A DNA stretch of 64,000 nucleotides from Streptococcus suis (GTDB taxonomy: Bacteria; Bacillota; Bacilli; Lactobacillales; Streptococcaceae). The number at the start of each line of letters is the position of its first letter. Positions within the stretch are counted from its first letter, which is position 1. This document shows positions 9,782 through 23,073 of the stretch, in pieces. The stretch spans positions 310,001-374,000 of the forward strand of contig CP031970.1 of the NCBI GenBank assembly GCA_022354845.1, written 5' to 3'. The notes under the pieces were generated by a model. It had not been told where the DNA came from, searched no databases, and saw only the letters and a program-made list of their open reading frames with translations. The translations under genes and the position numbers were made by a program.

Positions 9782-10321
9782 ATGATTAAATTCAGTATTC
9801 GTGGAGAAAACCTTGAAGTGACAGATGCTCTTCGTACTTATGTTGAAGAAAAAGTTGCAAAAATTGAAAAGTATTTCACTGAAGAGCAAGAATTGAATGC
9901 AAAAGTAAATCTCAAAGTGTACAGAGATAAACGTTCAAAAGTTGAGGTGACTATTCCCCTTGGAGGTATTACTCTAAGAGCAGAAGATATATCTCAAGAT
10001 ATGTATGGTTCAATTGATTTAGTGGTTGACAAAATTGAACGTCAAATCCGTCGCAATAAAACAAAGATTGAAAGAAAACATCGACAAAAAGTGGCAACTG
10101 GTCAAATCTTTACAGATGAATTAGTAGAACAAGTAGAAGATGAAGTAAAAGTTGTTCGTACAAAGCAAGTTGATTTGAAACCAATGGATATGGAAGAAGC
10201 AATCTTGCAACTTGAGTTACTCGGTCATGATTTCTTTATCTATACAGATGCAAATGACGGAACAACTAATGTATTGTATAAACGTGAAGATGGTGATTTA
10301 GGACTACTTGAAGTTCGCTAA
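9782..10321 (+). CDS. hpf: Long-form hibernation-promoting factor
   Basis: This 179-aa ribosome hibernation factor has an N-terminal S30AE domain (residues 1-100, MIKFSIRGENLEVTDALR ... RRNKTKIERK), a linker, and a C-terminal dimerisation domain (residues 120-179, VVRTKQVDLKPMDMEEA and YTDANDGTTNVLYKREDG). The long form dimerises 70S ribosomes into 100S particles in stationary phase. AAGAGGT precedes the ATG. It has its own promoter and terminator and lies next to an rRNA operon. Confidence 0.96.
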   Translation: MIKFSIRGENLEVTDALRTYVEEKVAKIEKYFTEEQELNAKVNLKVYRDKRSKVEVTIPLGGITLRAEDISQDMYGSIDLVVDKIERQIRRNKTKIERKHRQKVATGQIFTDELVEQVEDEVKVVRTKQVDLKPMDMEEAILQLELLGHDFFIYTDANDGTTNVLYKREDGDLGLLEVR

Positions 10322-10347
10322 TAATATAAAATCTAAAATACAGTTGA

Positions 10348-10371
10348 GTCGCAAGAGAACTTGCGGCTTTT
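10348..10371 (+). terminator. hpf terminator
   Basis: GTCGCAAG-AGAA-CTTGCGGC followed by TTTT lies 26 nt after the hpf stop. Confidence 0.7.
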
Positions 10372-10515
10372 ACTATTTCTATATTCAAGTTTATACTAAT
10401 CATCGATCGCATCTTATCAAATGTCCTTCATTGATGAGTTAAAATGAGCAGGAGTTAGGACGTAAATTTGAACCCAAATTTCAAGAAAAAAAACGAAAAA
10501 AGTTTAGAAAAGCAG

Positions 10516-10544
10516 TTGACAATAGTAAGTGAAGATGATAGAAT
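10516..10544 (+). promoter_or_regulatory. rRNA promoter P1
   Basis: TTGACA and TAGAAT are separated by 17 bp, about 250 bp upstream of 16S rRNA, in A-rich DNA typical of rrn upstream regions. Confidence 0.75.
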
Positions 10545-10606
10545 AATTGAGTTGTCTCTTGAGGGCGATCGATACAAAGGGAACGAAAAAAAGTTTCAAA
10601 AAAGTA

Positions 10607-10635
10607 TTGACAAGACCTTGAAGAAGTGATATACT
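10607..10635 (+). promoter_or_regulatory. rRNA promoter P2
   Basis: TTGACA and TATACT are separated by 17 bp, downstream of P1 and about 160 bp before 16S rRNA. The tandem P1/P2 layout is usual for Firmicute rrn operons. Confidence 0.85.
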
Positions 10636-10794
10636 AATATAGTTGTCGCAAGGACGTGACAACGACAAGACCTTTGAAAATTAAAGAAGACGAACCAAAC
10701 GTGCAGGGTGATTTATCTAAGGATAAATCGTCAATGACAAAACAAAAAACAATAAAACGGAAAGCTAGCAATAGCTTGAGTTTGAATCAAAACT

Positions 10795-12356
<1,562 letters not shown>

Positions 12357-12417
12357 AAAAGGAACCTGTACGTTAGTCTTCTTTAATTTTGAGAGGTTTT
12401 GAACCAAGTAATGAGAA

Positions 12418-12511
12418 CGTTAAGAAATCCGTATGAAAATAGGAAACTGACGTAGTGTGTTCAACACACAAAGAAGTTTATCTTTTTCACTAGGATTTTA
12501 GTTCGAATACA
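12418..12511 (+). repeat. Spacer repeat, copy 1 (16S-23S spacer)
   Basis: About 94 bp share clear similarity with 16339-16430: both begin CGTTAA(G/T)AAATCCG, carry GAAAATAGGAAACTGAC, and end near TTTTTCACTAGGATTTTAG and a T(C/G)GA(A/G)TAC motif. The middle differs but can fold as a small hairpin in each. The role is unknown; a processing or antitermination element is possible. Confidence 0.7.
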
Positions 12512-12573
12512 ATTTGACTTCTCAAAAGTCCCTTAATATTATTTAACAATACAGTAAACACGTAATTATACGT

Positions 12574-12646
12574 GGGGCCTTAGCTCAGCTGGGAGAGCGC
12601 CTGCTTTGCACGCAGGAGGTCAGCGGTTCGATCCCGCTAGGCTCCA
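12574..12646 (+). tRNA. tRNA-Ala(UGC)
   Basis: A 73-nt cloverleaf inside the 16S-23S spacer, with anticodon TGC in CTTTGCACG, GGTTCGATCCC T-arm and acceptor GGGGCCT/AGGCTCC. The following spacer (12647-12948) holds no gene. Confidence 0.97.
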
Positions 12647-12948
12647 TTAGGATAGAAATCCTACTAAACTGAATAACAGTGAAGTTGAATTCACGACTAA
12701 CTTCTTAGGAAAATAGATCATCTTCCTTGTGTGCAAGACACACATTGTCAGATTCCTAATTTTCTACAGAAGTTTCGCAGAAGCGACCGTCGTTCATATC
12801 CTAAACTTGTCCATTGAAAATTGAATATCTATCAAACAATCCTTATGTATTTGAAAAGATACATAAAGAAATAGTAACAAGAAAATAAACCGAAAACGCT
12901 GTGAATATTTAATGAGTTTTCTAATTTTTGAAAAAATTAGGTTAATAA

Positions 12949-15850
<2,902 letters not shown>

Positions 15851-16003
15851 GAATAAGTAAAGAGAACGTAAAGAAAAGCGTATGATTTATCTAAATCAGT
15901 AGCTTTTTAGTTCGAGTACAAATACTCACGAGTCAATATTGACAGCGTTGGTTTTTCTTGTTAGAATATAGATATTCAATTTTGAGTTGACAAGACTCAG
16001 TAG

Positions 16004-16119
16004 TTAAGTGACGATAGCCTAGGAGATACACCTGTACCCATGCCGAACACAGCAGTTAAGCCCTAGAACGCCTGAAGTAGTTGGGGGTTGCCCCCTGTTA
16101 GATACGGTAGTCGCTTAGC
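16004..16119 (+). rRNA. rrf: 5S ribosomal RNA
   Basis: About 116 nt with the characteristic CCTAGGAGATACACCTG and CCCATGCCGAACACAG segments and closing ends TTAAGTGAC/GTCGCTTAG. Confidence 0.93.
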
Positions 16120-16143
16120 AAGATTTGGAGAGAAATCTCCATA

Positions 16144-16248
16144 TGGGAGTTTAGCTTAGTTGAAAGTGAGAGGCAATCGAGCTTTCAAGTTGGAGATGAG
16201 GAAGACGAAGTTTTCTTCATTGCCCAGCTGAGCTAAGTCCCACCCATT
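16144..16248. repeat. Long imperfect palindrome made of tRNA 5'-half sequences
   Basis: The left arm TGGGAGTTTAGCTTAGTTG pairs with the right arm CAGCTGAGCTAAGTCCCA. The right arm reads, on the minus strand, as the 5' half of the neighbouring tRNA. Inner segments also pair in part (GAGGCAAT with CATTGCC; GAAGAC/GTTTTC). It lies directly between 5S rRNA and the intact tRNA-Val. Confidence 0.7.
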
Positions 16249-16321
16249 GGGAGTTTAGCTCAGCTGGGAGAGCATCTGCCTTACAAGCAGAGGGTCAGCG
16301 GTTCGATCCCGTTAACTCCCA
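16249..16321 (+). tRNA. tRNA-Val(UAC)
   Basis: A 73-nt cloverleaf with anticodon TAC (CCTTACAAG), first of nine tRNAs trailing the rRNA operon. Confidence 0.96.
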
Positions 16322-16338
16322 TATCATGTTACTAAAAG

Positions 16339-16430
16339 CGTTAATAAATCCGAATGAAAATAGGAAACTGACACAGAGTGAATGACTCTAGAAAGTTAAT
16401 TTTTTTCACTAGGATTTTAGCTTGAGTACA
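16339..16430 (+). repeat. Spacer repeat, copy 2 (tRNA-Val/tRNA-Asp interval)
   Basis: This is the second copy of the 16S-23S spacer motif, sharing its beginning, its middle GAAAATAGGAAACTGAC and its end CACTAGGATTTTAG. It is placed between two tRNAs. The end motif AGCTTTTTAGTTCGAGTAC also appears alone near 15900 after 23S. Confidence 0.7.
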
Positions 16431-16434
16431 GATA

Positions 16435-16507
16435 GGTCCCGTAGTGTAGCGGTTATCACGTCGCCCTGTCACGGCGAAGATCGCGGGTTCGATTCCCGTC
16501 GGGACCG
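16435..16507 (+). tRNA. tRNA-Asp(GUC)
   Basis: A 73-nt cloverleaf with anticodon GTC (CCTGTCACG) and acceptor GGTCCCG/CGGGACC. Confidence 0.96.
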
Positions 16508-16545
16508 TTCGGATTGTTTGTGGTACAATTCAAAGAAAGATATAA

Positions 16546-16618
16546 GACTCGTTAGCTCAGTTGGTAGAGCAATTGACTTTTAATCAATGGGTCGCTGGTT
16601 CGAGCCCAGCACGAGTCA
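16546..16618 (+). tRNA. tRNA-Lys(UUU)
   Basis: A 73-nt cloverleaf with anticodon TTT (ACTTTTAAT) and acceptor GACTCGT/ACGAGTC. Confidence 0.96.
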
Positions 16619-16621
16619 TAT

Positions 16622-16703
16622 GCGGGTTTGGCGGAATTGGCAGACGCACCAGATTTAGGATCTGGCGCTTTCGGGCGTGGGGGTTCAAGTCCCTTAACCC
16701 GCA
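16622..16703 (+). tRNA. tRNA-Leu(UAG)
   Basis: An 82-nt class-II tRNA with a long variable arm and anticodon TAG (ATTTAGGAT). Confidence 0.95.
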
Positions 16704-16718
16704 TAGAAATAGAGATAG

Positions 16719-16791
16719 GCCGGCTTAGCTCAGTTGGTAGAGCATCTGATTTGTAATCAGAGGGTCGCGTGTTCAAGTCATGTAGCCGGCA
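16719..16791 (+). tRNA. tRNA-Thr(UGU)
   Basis: A 73-nt cloverleaf with anticodon TGT (ATTTGTAAT) and acceptor GCCGGCT/AGCCGGC. Confidence 0.95.
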
Positions 16792-16803
16792 TTCAGAAGA
16801 ATT

Positions 16804-16875
16804 GCGAACGTAGTTCAGTGGTAGAACACCACCTTGCCAAGGTGGGGGTCGCGGGTTCGAATCCCGTCGTTCGCT
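16804..16875 (+). tRNA. tRNA-Gly(GCC)
   Basis: A 72-nt cloverleaf with anticodon GCC (CTTGCCAAG) and acceptor GCGAACG/CGTTCGC. Confidence 0.96.
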
Positions 16876-16881
16876 TTAAGA

Positions 16882-16965
16882 GCCGGGGTGGCGGAACTGG
16901 CAGACGCACAGGACTTAAAATCCTGCGATGGCAACATCGTACCGGTTCGATTCCGGTCCTCGGCA
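16882..16965 (+). tRNA. tRNA-Leu(UAA)
   Basis: An 84-nt class-II tRNA with anticodon TAA (ACTTAAAAT) and a long variable arm. Confidence 0.95.
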
Positions 16966-16984
16966 TGGACTACATATATAGTTA

Positions 16985-17058
16985 GCACCCTTAGCTCAAT
17001 TGGATAGAGTACCTGACTACGAATCAGGCGGTTAGAGGTTCGACTCCTCTAGGGTGCA
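16985..17058 (+). tRNA. tRNA-Arg(ACG)
   Basis: A 74-nt cloverleaf with anticodon ACG (ACTACGAAT), to be read as ICG after deamination. Confidence 0.96.
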
Positions 17059-17105
17059 TCACTCGCTTAATGGAGACGTTAGGGGAGCTTTATTTTTAAT
17101 GATAT

Positions 17106-17179
17106 CGGGAAGTAGCTCAGCTTGGTAGAGTACTTGGTTTGGGACCAAGGTGTCGCAGGTTCGAATCCTGTCTTCCCGA
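17106..17179 (+). tRNA. tRNA-Pro(UGG)
   Basis: A 74-nt cloverleaf with anticodon TGG (TTTGGGACC) and acceptor CGGGAAG/CTTCCCG. It is the last complete tRNA of the cluster. Its 3' half is repeated downstream by the 181-bp duplication. Confidence 0.96.
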
Positions 17180-17508
17180 TTAATCCAGAGAACTCAAGGT
17201 TCTCTTTTTTTTTATTTTTAAATTTTATGCTCTTTGTCAACTGTAGTGGGTAGATGAAAAGCTAACACCTGGAGAGGACGAACTTCGCTCTCTCTTTCTT
17301 TATCTCTTTCTTGTTTTTAGGAGATAAAAGGTGTCGCAGGTTCGAATCCTGTCTTCCCGATTAATCCAGAGAACTCAAGGTTCTCTTTTTTTTTATTTTT
17401 AAATTTTAGGCTCTTTGTCAACTGTAGTGTGTAGATGAAAAGCTAACACCTAGAGAGGACGAACTTCGTTCTCTCTTTCTTTATCTCTTTCTTGTTTTTA
17501 GGAGATAA
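17147..17508 (+). repeat. 181-bp tandem duplication carrying the 3' half of tRNA-Pro
   Basis: Bases 17147-17327 and 17328-17508 are near-identical direct repeats. Each starts AAGGTGTCGCAGG, inside the anticodon arm of tRNA-Pro, and runs through the T-arm, acceptor, a short terminator (AGAGAACTCAAGGTTCTCTTTT) and on to GAGATAA. The second copy gives a tRNA-Pro 3' half (17328-17360) with no 5' half, so it is not a functional tRNA. Visible differences include ATGCTC/AGGCTC, GTGGG/GTGTG and CTGGA/CTAGA. Confidence 0.92.
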
Positions 17509-18796
17509 GCTGAAAAGGGCTCTCCCCAGCCCTTTTCACTGTTCAAAGCAATCAAAATCCGTTTTTTAAAGTTTTCAAAGTTCCTGAAACCAAAGGCATT
17601 TCTCTTAATGACTTTGATGAGATTATTTGTAGCTTCCAGTTTGGCGTTGGAATAAGGCAATTCCATGGCGTTTAAAACCTTATCTTTATCCTTTAAAAAT
17701 GTCTTAAATACCGTCTGGAAAATAGGATTAACAGTAGCTATTTCCTGTTCGATGAGGTCAAAGAAATGGTTTGAGTTCTTCTCTTGGAAATGGAATAAGA
17801 GCAATTGATAGAGTTCATAGTGCTGTCGTAGTTCCTCGGAGAAAGACAGGAGTTTTTCCAGTATTTCCTTGTTAGTCAAATGCATTCGAAACATAGGGCG
17901 ATAAAATCGTTTATCGCTGAGTTTACGGCTATCTTGTTGTATCAATTTCCAGTAGCGTTTCAAGGCTCGGTATTCCTGCGATTTTCTGTCGAATTGATTC
18001 ATAATTTGAATACGGACACGGTTCATAGCTCGACTAAGATGTTGCACGATATGAAAGCGGTCGAGTACAATTTTTGCATTGGGGAGTGAAACAGTCTGGG
18101 AATAGACTGTTTCAGCCTGAGCTCAGAAATAGAAGAGCGAAGGGGTTAGCAAGTTGATAATAGGGACTAAACATATCCATGGTAATCACTTTGACCCGAT
18201 TTCTAACCTTTCTAGGATAGCGTAGAAAGTGGTTTCGGATGGTTGCTTGGGTTCTTCCGTCGAGAATGGCGATGACATTTAGTGAGTCGAAATCTTGAGC
18301 GATGAAGCTCATTTTCCCCTTCTTGAAGGCATACTCGTCCCAACTCATCACCTCAGGTAGGATATTCCAATCCGTTTCAAACTTGAACTCATTGAGCTTT
18401 CTCATAACTGATGATGTTGAGATAGATAGCCTGTGTGCAATATGTTGCATTGCTTGATTTTCGATGAGTAATTGTGCGATTTTCTGGTTAACAGCGACAG
18501 AGATTTGGTGGTTCTTCTTGACAAGAGGAGTTTCAGCGACCGCCATTTTTCCGCAATCTTTACACTTGAAACGACGCTTTTTAAGGTGGAAAAGGAGTGG
18601 ATAGCCAGCTGTTTCTAGGTAGGGGATCTTAGAGGCTTTCTGGAAATCATATTTAGCCATTAGTCCGACATTTAGGGGCTGTGTAATCCAAGTGACCGTG
18701 GAGTTCTAAGTGAGTTCCCATATCATATTCATCAGTGATAGTGATATTTTGGTCTTTAATTCTAAGAAAATTTGTGATAAGATTTAGTTGTTCCAT
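17481..18796 (-). pseudogene. ISL3-family transposase, disrupted
   Basis: The reading frame of an ISL3-type transposase is broken at two places. The N-terminal segment (from ATG 18796, MEQLNLITNF...) ends after CRTNG by a frameshift near 18665. The middle segment carries a zinc-ribbon-like CKDCGK and a DDE-region stretch (VITMDMFSPYYQLA). It is then interrupted by a repeat insertion at about 18085-18145. The C-terminal segment resumes at PNAKIVLDRFHIVQHLSR and runs on through YSNAKLEATN to the end, with an unusual tail (GWGEPFSAY). A terminal-repeat-like GCTCTTTGTCAACTGTAGTG lies at about 17229 and again at 17410; I could not define the other end. Confidence 0.85.
18085..18145. repeat. Short interspersed repeat inserted in the ISL3 transposase
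   Basis: About 60 bp contain GTGAAACAGTCTGGGAATAG, ACTGTTTCAGCCTGAGC and AGAAATAGAAGAGCGAAGG. The same components (a TGAAACAGT...ACTGTTTCAG palindrome and a CGAG...AGAAA...GGAGA.CGAGG block) recur at 26577-26740. Translating across it shows that it separates transposase residues that should be nearly adjacent. Confidence 0.75.
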
Positions 18797-18873
18797 ATGA
18801 GTCTTTCTAATGATTTAGTTGAACGCTTTTCATTATAGGTCATATGGGACTTTTTTTATTTTTAAATTTTAGA

Positions 18874-18903
18874 GAAAAAAGTCCGAATAGTGGCATTCGG
18901 ACT
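18874..18903 (-). terminator. rlmD terminator
   Basis: A perfect 9-bp hairpin, AGTCCGAAT-AGTGGC-ATTCGGACT, with six A residues on its left (U tract on the minus strand), lies just after the rlmD stop. Confidence 0.8.
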
Positions 18904-18916
18904 ACATGATGATGAG

Positions 18917-20272
18917 TTACTCGGTTTTTGTTAATTTCACAACCGCCTCTGTTCTAGCGGTATGAGGGAACATGTCAACAGATTGAATATATTCAACCTG
19001 GTAGGATTTAGTTAATTCAACCAGGTCTCTTGCAAGTGTTGAAACATTACAAGAAACATAGACCATTTTTGATGGTTTGTACTTAAGGATTGTTTTTAGG
19101 AGTTTTTCGTCTATTCCAGTCCGTGGAGGATCAACAATGAGTGCATCTGCGTGATATCCTTCTTGATACCATTTTGGAATTATGTCTTCTGCTTTACCGG
19201 CTTCATAATGTGCATTCGTTAGGCCCATTTGTCTAGCATTTGCTTTTGCATCTTCAATTGCTTCGGGAATAATATCCATACCACGTAATGATTTGACTTT
19301 TCTGGCAAAGGCAAAGCCAATCGTACCTACTCCGCAGTAGGCATCAATGAGGTCTTCGTCTCCAGAAATATCCAAGGCTTTTACTGCTTCATTGTAAAGT
19401 ACTTCGGTTTGCTGGGGATTTAATTGGTAAAATGCCCGAGGTGATAGAGAAAATTCATAGTCCAAAACAGCCTCATCAATAGCTTGTTTCCCCCACAGTA
19501 TTTCAGTTTTTTCGCCATAGACTTCACTTGTTTTTTGTCTGTTCCAGTTTAAGGCTATTGTAACGATACTTGGAAACTGACTGATGAGTTCATCAATTAG
19601 TTTGATTAGATTAACTTGACAAGAGGTGATAAAAATTAGTTGGACTTGTCCCGTCTGACTAGCTCTACGTACCATGACAGTGCGAACACCTTGTTCCTTG
19701 CGTTCGTTGTAAATTGGGATACGGTGCTTAGCGAGGAGTTCCGCAACACTGTTAATAATTCTCTGTGTTTCTTGATCCTGGACATAACAGTCAGTAATTC
19801 CAATTAGACGATGTGAATTTTCTGCATATAATCCAGCTTTGACGCTGCCTTTAGTAGTACGAGTTTGAAATTGTAATTTAGCACGGTAGTGGCTGGGCTG
19901 ATCCATTCCAATGGTTGGATGGATGGTGTATTGTTCGTAGCCAGAAGGTTTGAATTTTTTAAGTGCTTGCTGTAGCAAGTCTTTTTTAAAATCCAATTGC
20001 TTATCATAGCGGAGGTGCATGATTTGGCAACCGCCACAGGCTTCATAAATAGCACAAGGTGGTGTGACACGGAATTTGGATTGCTTGTTGATTTTCAATA
20101 ACTTTGCCTCAACAAAATTCCGTTTGATTGAGGTAATTTGACAATATATTTCTTCACCTTTAAGAACACCGGGAACAAAGACAAGCGTTTTTTGATAAAA
20201 ACCTATTCCTTCTCCATTGATGCCCATTCGTTTAATTTTTAAGGGGATTCGTTGATTAACTTTTAGATTCAT
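18917..20272 (-). CDS. rlmD: 23S rRNA (uracil-1939-C5)-methyltransferase-type enzyme, RlmD/RumA family
   Basis: This 451-aa enzyme has an N-terminal TRAM domain (residues 1-60), an iron-sulfur cluster motif [15 protein letters not shown], and a C-terminal Rossmann methyltransferase with [12 protein letters not shown] and the motif DPPRTGID. The catalytic cysteine lies in [13 protein letters not shown]. It methylates a uridine of 23S rRNA (or, in some relatives, tRNA) using SAM. Firmicutes often carry two paralogues, so the exact uridine is not certain. It is divergent from recX, with 37 bp between them. Confidence 0.88.
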   Translation of the reverse strand: MNLKVNQRIPLKIKRMGINGEGIGFYQKTLVFVPGVLKGEEIYCQITSIKRNFVEAKLLKINKQSKFRVTPPCAIYEACGGCQIMHLRYDKQLDFKKDLLQQALKKFKPSGYEQYTIHPTIGMDQPSHYRAKLQFQTRTTKGSVKAGLYAENSHRLIGITDCYVQDQETQRIINSVAELLAKHRIPIYNERKEQGVRTVMVRRASQTGQVQLIFITSCQVNLIKLIDELISQFPSIVTIALNWNRQKTSEVYGEKTEILWGKQAIDEAVLDYEFSLSPRAFYQLNPQQTEVLYNEAVKALDISGDEDLIDAYCGVGTIGFAFARKVKSLRGMDIIPEAIEDAKANARQMGLTNAHYEAGKAEDIIPKWYQEGYHADALIVDPPRTGIDEKLLKTILKYKPSKMVYVSCNVSTLARDLVELTKSYQVEYIQSVDMFPHTARTEAVVKLTKTE

Positions 20273-20309
20273 ATTATTATTTTACCGAAAATTCCTGTAT
20301 AATGAAAGA

Positions 20310-21086
20310 ATGAGAATAACAAAAATTGAAAAGAAAAAAAGACTATATTTATTAGAGCTTGATGGTCAAGAGTCTTTGTATATTACTGAGGATACCATTG
20401 TTCGTTTTATGCTAAGTAAGGATAAGGAAATCACAGAAAATGAACTTCAAGAAATTCGTGATTTTGCTCAATTCTCTTATGGAAAAAATATAGCATTATA
20501 CTTTCTATCTTTCAAACAACGAACAAAAAAAGAAGTGTTGAATTATTTAAAAAAATATGAAATTAAAGAAGCAAATGCTGTAAAGATTATTACCGCGCTA
20601 GAAGAAGAGAGATGGATTGATGATAAGAGTTATGTGGAAACCTACGTTCGTCAAAATGGGTTGAATGGTGACAAGGGTCCGGCTCTGATTCGGCAGAAAT
20701 TAATAACGAAAGGGATTTCTAAATCTGTTATTGATAGTTGTTTAGTTGAGGTAGATTTTTCTAATCTGATTGAAAAGGTTGCTGAAAAATTGCTTAGAAA
20801 GTATCAGGATAAATTACCTATTCGAGCTCTGCAGGATAAGATTGTTCAAGGATTAATGAATAAGGGTTTTACCTATGACTTGGCAAGAAAAACGGTTGGT
20901 CAGTTAGATATTTCTGCAGATGACAATATGGAAGCCGATTTAATTAGTAAGGAATTAGAGAAACTGTATCGAAAATATAGTCGAAAATATGATGGATATG
21001 AGTTGAAGCAACGTTTGATTCAGGCTTTAGCAAGGAAAGGTTTCGAGTTTGATCAGATTCAGGCAGTCCTTAGGAATTATCTGTGA
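20310..21086 (+). CDS. recX: RecX regulatory protein
   Basis: This 258-aa, highly charged protein is built from repeated three-helix units (for example YFLSFKQRTKKEVLNYL, IRQKLITKGISKSVI, KYDGYELKQRLIQAL). RecX modulates RecA filaments. The length and the adjacent divergent rlmD match the common streptococcal layout. The ATG is close to the -10-like TATAATG upstream, suggesting a short leader. Confidence 0.9.
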   Translation: MRITKIEKKKRLYLLELDGQESLYITEDTIVRFMLSKDKEITENELQEIRDFAQFSYGKNIALYFLSFKQRTKKEVLNYLKKYEIKEANAVKIITALEEERWIDDKSYVETYVRQNGLNGDKGPALIRQKLITKGISKSVIDSCLVEVDFSNLIEKVAEKLLRKYQDKLPIRALQDKIVQGLMNKGFTYDLARKTVGQLDISADDNMEADLISKELEKLYRKYSRKYDGYELKQRLIQALARKGFEFDQIQAVLRNYL

Positions 21087-21162
21087 TGAAATATTTTCAC
21101 ATGTGTCAAAAATATGATATAATAATGAAGATAAATTGAAATTGTAGAAAGTTGGTAACAGT

Positions 21163-21696
21163 GTGAAATTACCAAGAGAAGGTGACTTTATTACAATTCA
21201 AAGTTATAAGCATGACGGAAAAATCCATCGCACTTGGCGTGATACCATGGTATTAAAGACAACAGAACATGCAATCATTGGAGTCAATAATCATACTTTA
21301 GTGACAGAAAATGATGGCAGACGTTGGGTAACAAGAGAACCAGCTATCGTATATTTTCATAAAAAATACTGGTTTAATATCATTGCAATGATTCGTGAAA
21401 ATGGTGTATCTTATTATTGTAATCTTGCTAGTCCGTTTGTATTAGACAACGAAGCACTCAAATATATTGATTATGATTTGGATGTGAAAGTCTTTGCAGA
21501 TGGTGAAAAAAGATTACTTGATGTGGATGAATATGAACGACATCGCAAGGATATGAAGTATTCAGATGATATTGATTATATTTTGAAGGAAAATGTAAAA
21601 ATATTGGTTGATTGGATTAATCATCAACGTGGGCCATTCTCTCCTGCCTATGTAAATATCTGGTATAAGCGCTATTTAGAACTGAGAAGTCGATAA
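21163..21696 (+). CDS. DUF402 nucleoside tri-/diphosphate phosphatase (Ntdp)
   Basis: This 177-aa protein of the DUF402/YgaC family carries [18 protein letters not shown], the metal-binding [12 protein letters not shown] segment and [12 protein letters not shown] with the acidic triad. Characterised relatives hydrolyse nucleoside tri- and diphosphates. The GTG start has a weak AAAGTTGGTAACAG site before it. A TATAAT lies at about 21117. It is followed by a terminator. Confidence 0.85.
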   Translation: MKLPREGDFITIQSYKHDGKIHRTWRDTMVLKTTEHAIIGVNNHTLVTENDGRRWVTREPAIVYFHKKYWFNIIAMIRENGVSYYCNLASPFVLDNEALKYIDYDLDVKVFADGEKRLLDVDEYERHRKDMKYSDDIDYILKENVKILVDWINHQRGPFSPAYVNIWYKRYLELRSR

Positions 21697-21703
21697 AGTT
21701 ATT

Positions 21704-21735
21704 CAAGAAAAACCTGTTTAGCAGGCTTTTTTCTT
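21704..21735 (+). terminator. Terminator after the DUF402 gene
   Basis: AAGAAAAACCTG-TTTAG-CAGGCTTTTTTCTT forms an A/T-flanked hairpin ending in a U tract. Confidence 0.8.
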
Positions 21736-21751
21736 ACTGTGAGGTAGAAAG

Positions 21752-22069
21752 ATGGCATTTGATAGGACGGTAGGAAGATATGCAAGTTTTGGTATTGTCA
21801 CTTCGCTCCCAGGTGAAGTGATTGATAGTTTCTGGTACGTCATTGATAACTATTTAAAGGGAGTTATCCCTTTGAAAAGTGTGATTCAATTTTCCATTAA
21901 AAACCGAGGTGGTAAAATTACCCTAGTTTTCTCACAAGAGCGGTATAAAAATGTGTTGGCGGTTGATTTGTCAAGTCGTTTCGATCCATTTTATCCTTCT
22001 ACAGTATTAGTTGTAGATAAGCAAGGACAAGAAACTATAACATTGCCTGATGAAGTTAGTTTTATTTAA
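21752..22069 (+). CDS. DUF960 family protein
   Basis: This 105-aa protein matches the small DUF960 family, with RYASFGIVTSLPGEVID at the N-terminus and a beta-rich centre. No function is established. GAGGTAGAAAG precedes the ATG. It starts only 17 nt after the preceding terminator, so it relies on readthrough or a weak promoter inside that region. Confidence 0.75.
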   Translation: MAFDRTVGRYASFGIVTSLPGEVIDSFWYVIDNYLKGVIPLKSVIQFSIKNRGGKITLVFSQERYKNVLAVDLSSRFDPFYPSTVLVVDKQGQETITLPDEVSFI

Positions 22070-22186
22070 TGAACAAACATACTCGTCATGCAAGTTAAAG
22101 TATTTCCAGTGGAAACTAGATTCCTCATCTGAATGAACATTTTATGGTTTGGAAAGTCTATTTTATTAAAAAATGATATAATAACA

Positions 22187-22202
22187 GTATAATATGATAT
22201 AC
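22187..22202. promoter_or_regulatory. Candidate GntR operator
   Basis: GTATAATATGATATAC is a palindrome with GTATA/TATAC arms, lying between a TATAAT (22177-22182) and the start of the GntR gene at 22225. This position suits autoregulation. Confidence 0.45.
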
Positions 22203-22224
22203 CTAGTTGAAGTGAGGTTGCGCT

Positions 22225-22962
22225 ATGTCAATTAATGGCCAAGAAAAACCACTCTATTTACAATTAGTGGATGAGTTGGAAGTGAAAATTCGAGAAAGCA
22301 TGGTGCCAAATGAAAAATTGTTTTCGGAGAGAGAATTAACGCATTTATATGGTGTAAGTCGTATTACAGTTCGGCTTGCGTTACAAGAATTAGAAAAACG
22401 TGGTTTGGTCTATAAAAAACATGGTAAAGGGACCTATGTTTCGGAAATTTCAGAACCAGCTGTTGATTTATCTCAGGTTTATAGCTTTACCGAGCAAATG
22501 AAAGTGATGGGTAAGGTGCCACAAACTATTATTCTTTCATTTCAAGAAATAGAAGCTTCGGAATATATTTCACAGCAGTTGATGATTGATATTGGTGAAC
22601 ATGTTTATGAATTAGAACGACTACGTTTGGCAGATGGTATTCCGATGATGTTGGAGCGCACCTACATTCCTGCCTATTTATTTGATGGCCTAACTATTGC
22701 AGATTTGGACAATACAGCATTATACGAGGTATTCTCTAAAAAATATAATCAATTTATTCGAATGGCTGTCGAAGAGTTTTATGCTAGTATTGCCTTGGAT
22801 AATGAAGCGAAGCTCTTGGGGGTAAGGGGAAACAGCCCTGTCCTTCATTTGTTACGAAAATCATACAATGATAAGAATCGTATTATTGAGTATACGTTTA
22901 GCATTGCGAGGGCTGACCAATTTCGGTATCGGATGGTTCATAAGCCAATGAATGAGAACTAA
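22225..22962 (+). CDS. GntR/HutC-family regulator with UTRA sensor domain
   Basis: This 245-aa protein has an N-terminal winged helix (LFSERELTHLYGVSRITVRLALQELEKRGL, residues about 32-62) and a C-terminal UTRA ligand domain that typically binds phosphosugars. The profile resembles NagR/AgaR-type repressors of amino-sugar genes, but no target operon adjoins it, so a specific name is withheld. It is a monocistronic gene ending in a strong hairpin shared with the convergent regulator. Confidence 0.82.
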   Translation: MSINGQEKPLYLQLVDELEVKIRESMVPNEKLFSERELTHLYGVSRITVRLALQELEKRGLVYKKHGKGTYVSEISEPAVDLSQVYSFTEQMKVMGKVPQTIILSFQEIEASEYISQQLMIDIGEHVYELERLRLADGIPMMLERTYIPAYLFDGLTIADLDNTALYEVFSKKYNQFIRMAVEEFYASIALDNEAKLLGVRGNSPVLHLLRKSYNDKNRIIEYTFSIARADQFRYRMVHKPMNEN

Positions 22963-22984
22963 CTCTGTAAATGATGTAAATAAT

Positions 22985-23035
22985 AAAAAGATTGTATATA
23001 AAGTCAGATTAATGACCATTATATGCAATCTTTTT
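22985..23035. terminator. Bidirectional terminator between two convergent GntR genes
   Basis: AAAAAGATTGTATATAA pairs with TTATATGCAATCTTTTT (one mismatch). A/T tracts on both sides allow use in both directions. Confidence 0.85.
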
Positions 23036-23073
23036 ATTATTTATTGGAAGCAAAGTGTTTGTTTCAATAGGAA

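Noticed and set aside
16552..16985. Short ORFs across the tRNA cluster
   Set aside because: They are readings through tRNA genes; all nine tRNAs have full cloverleaf features.
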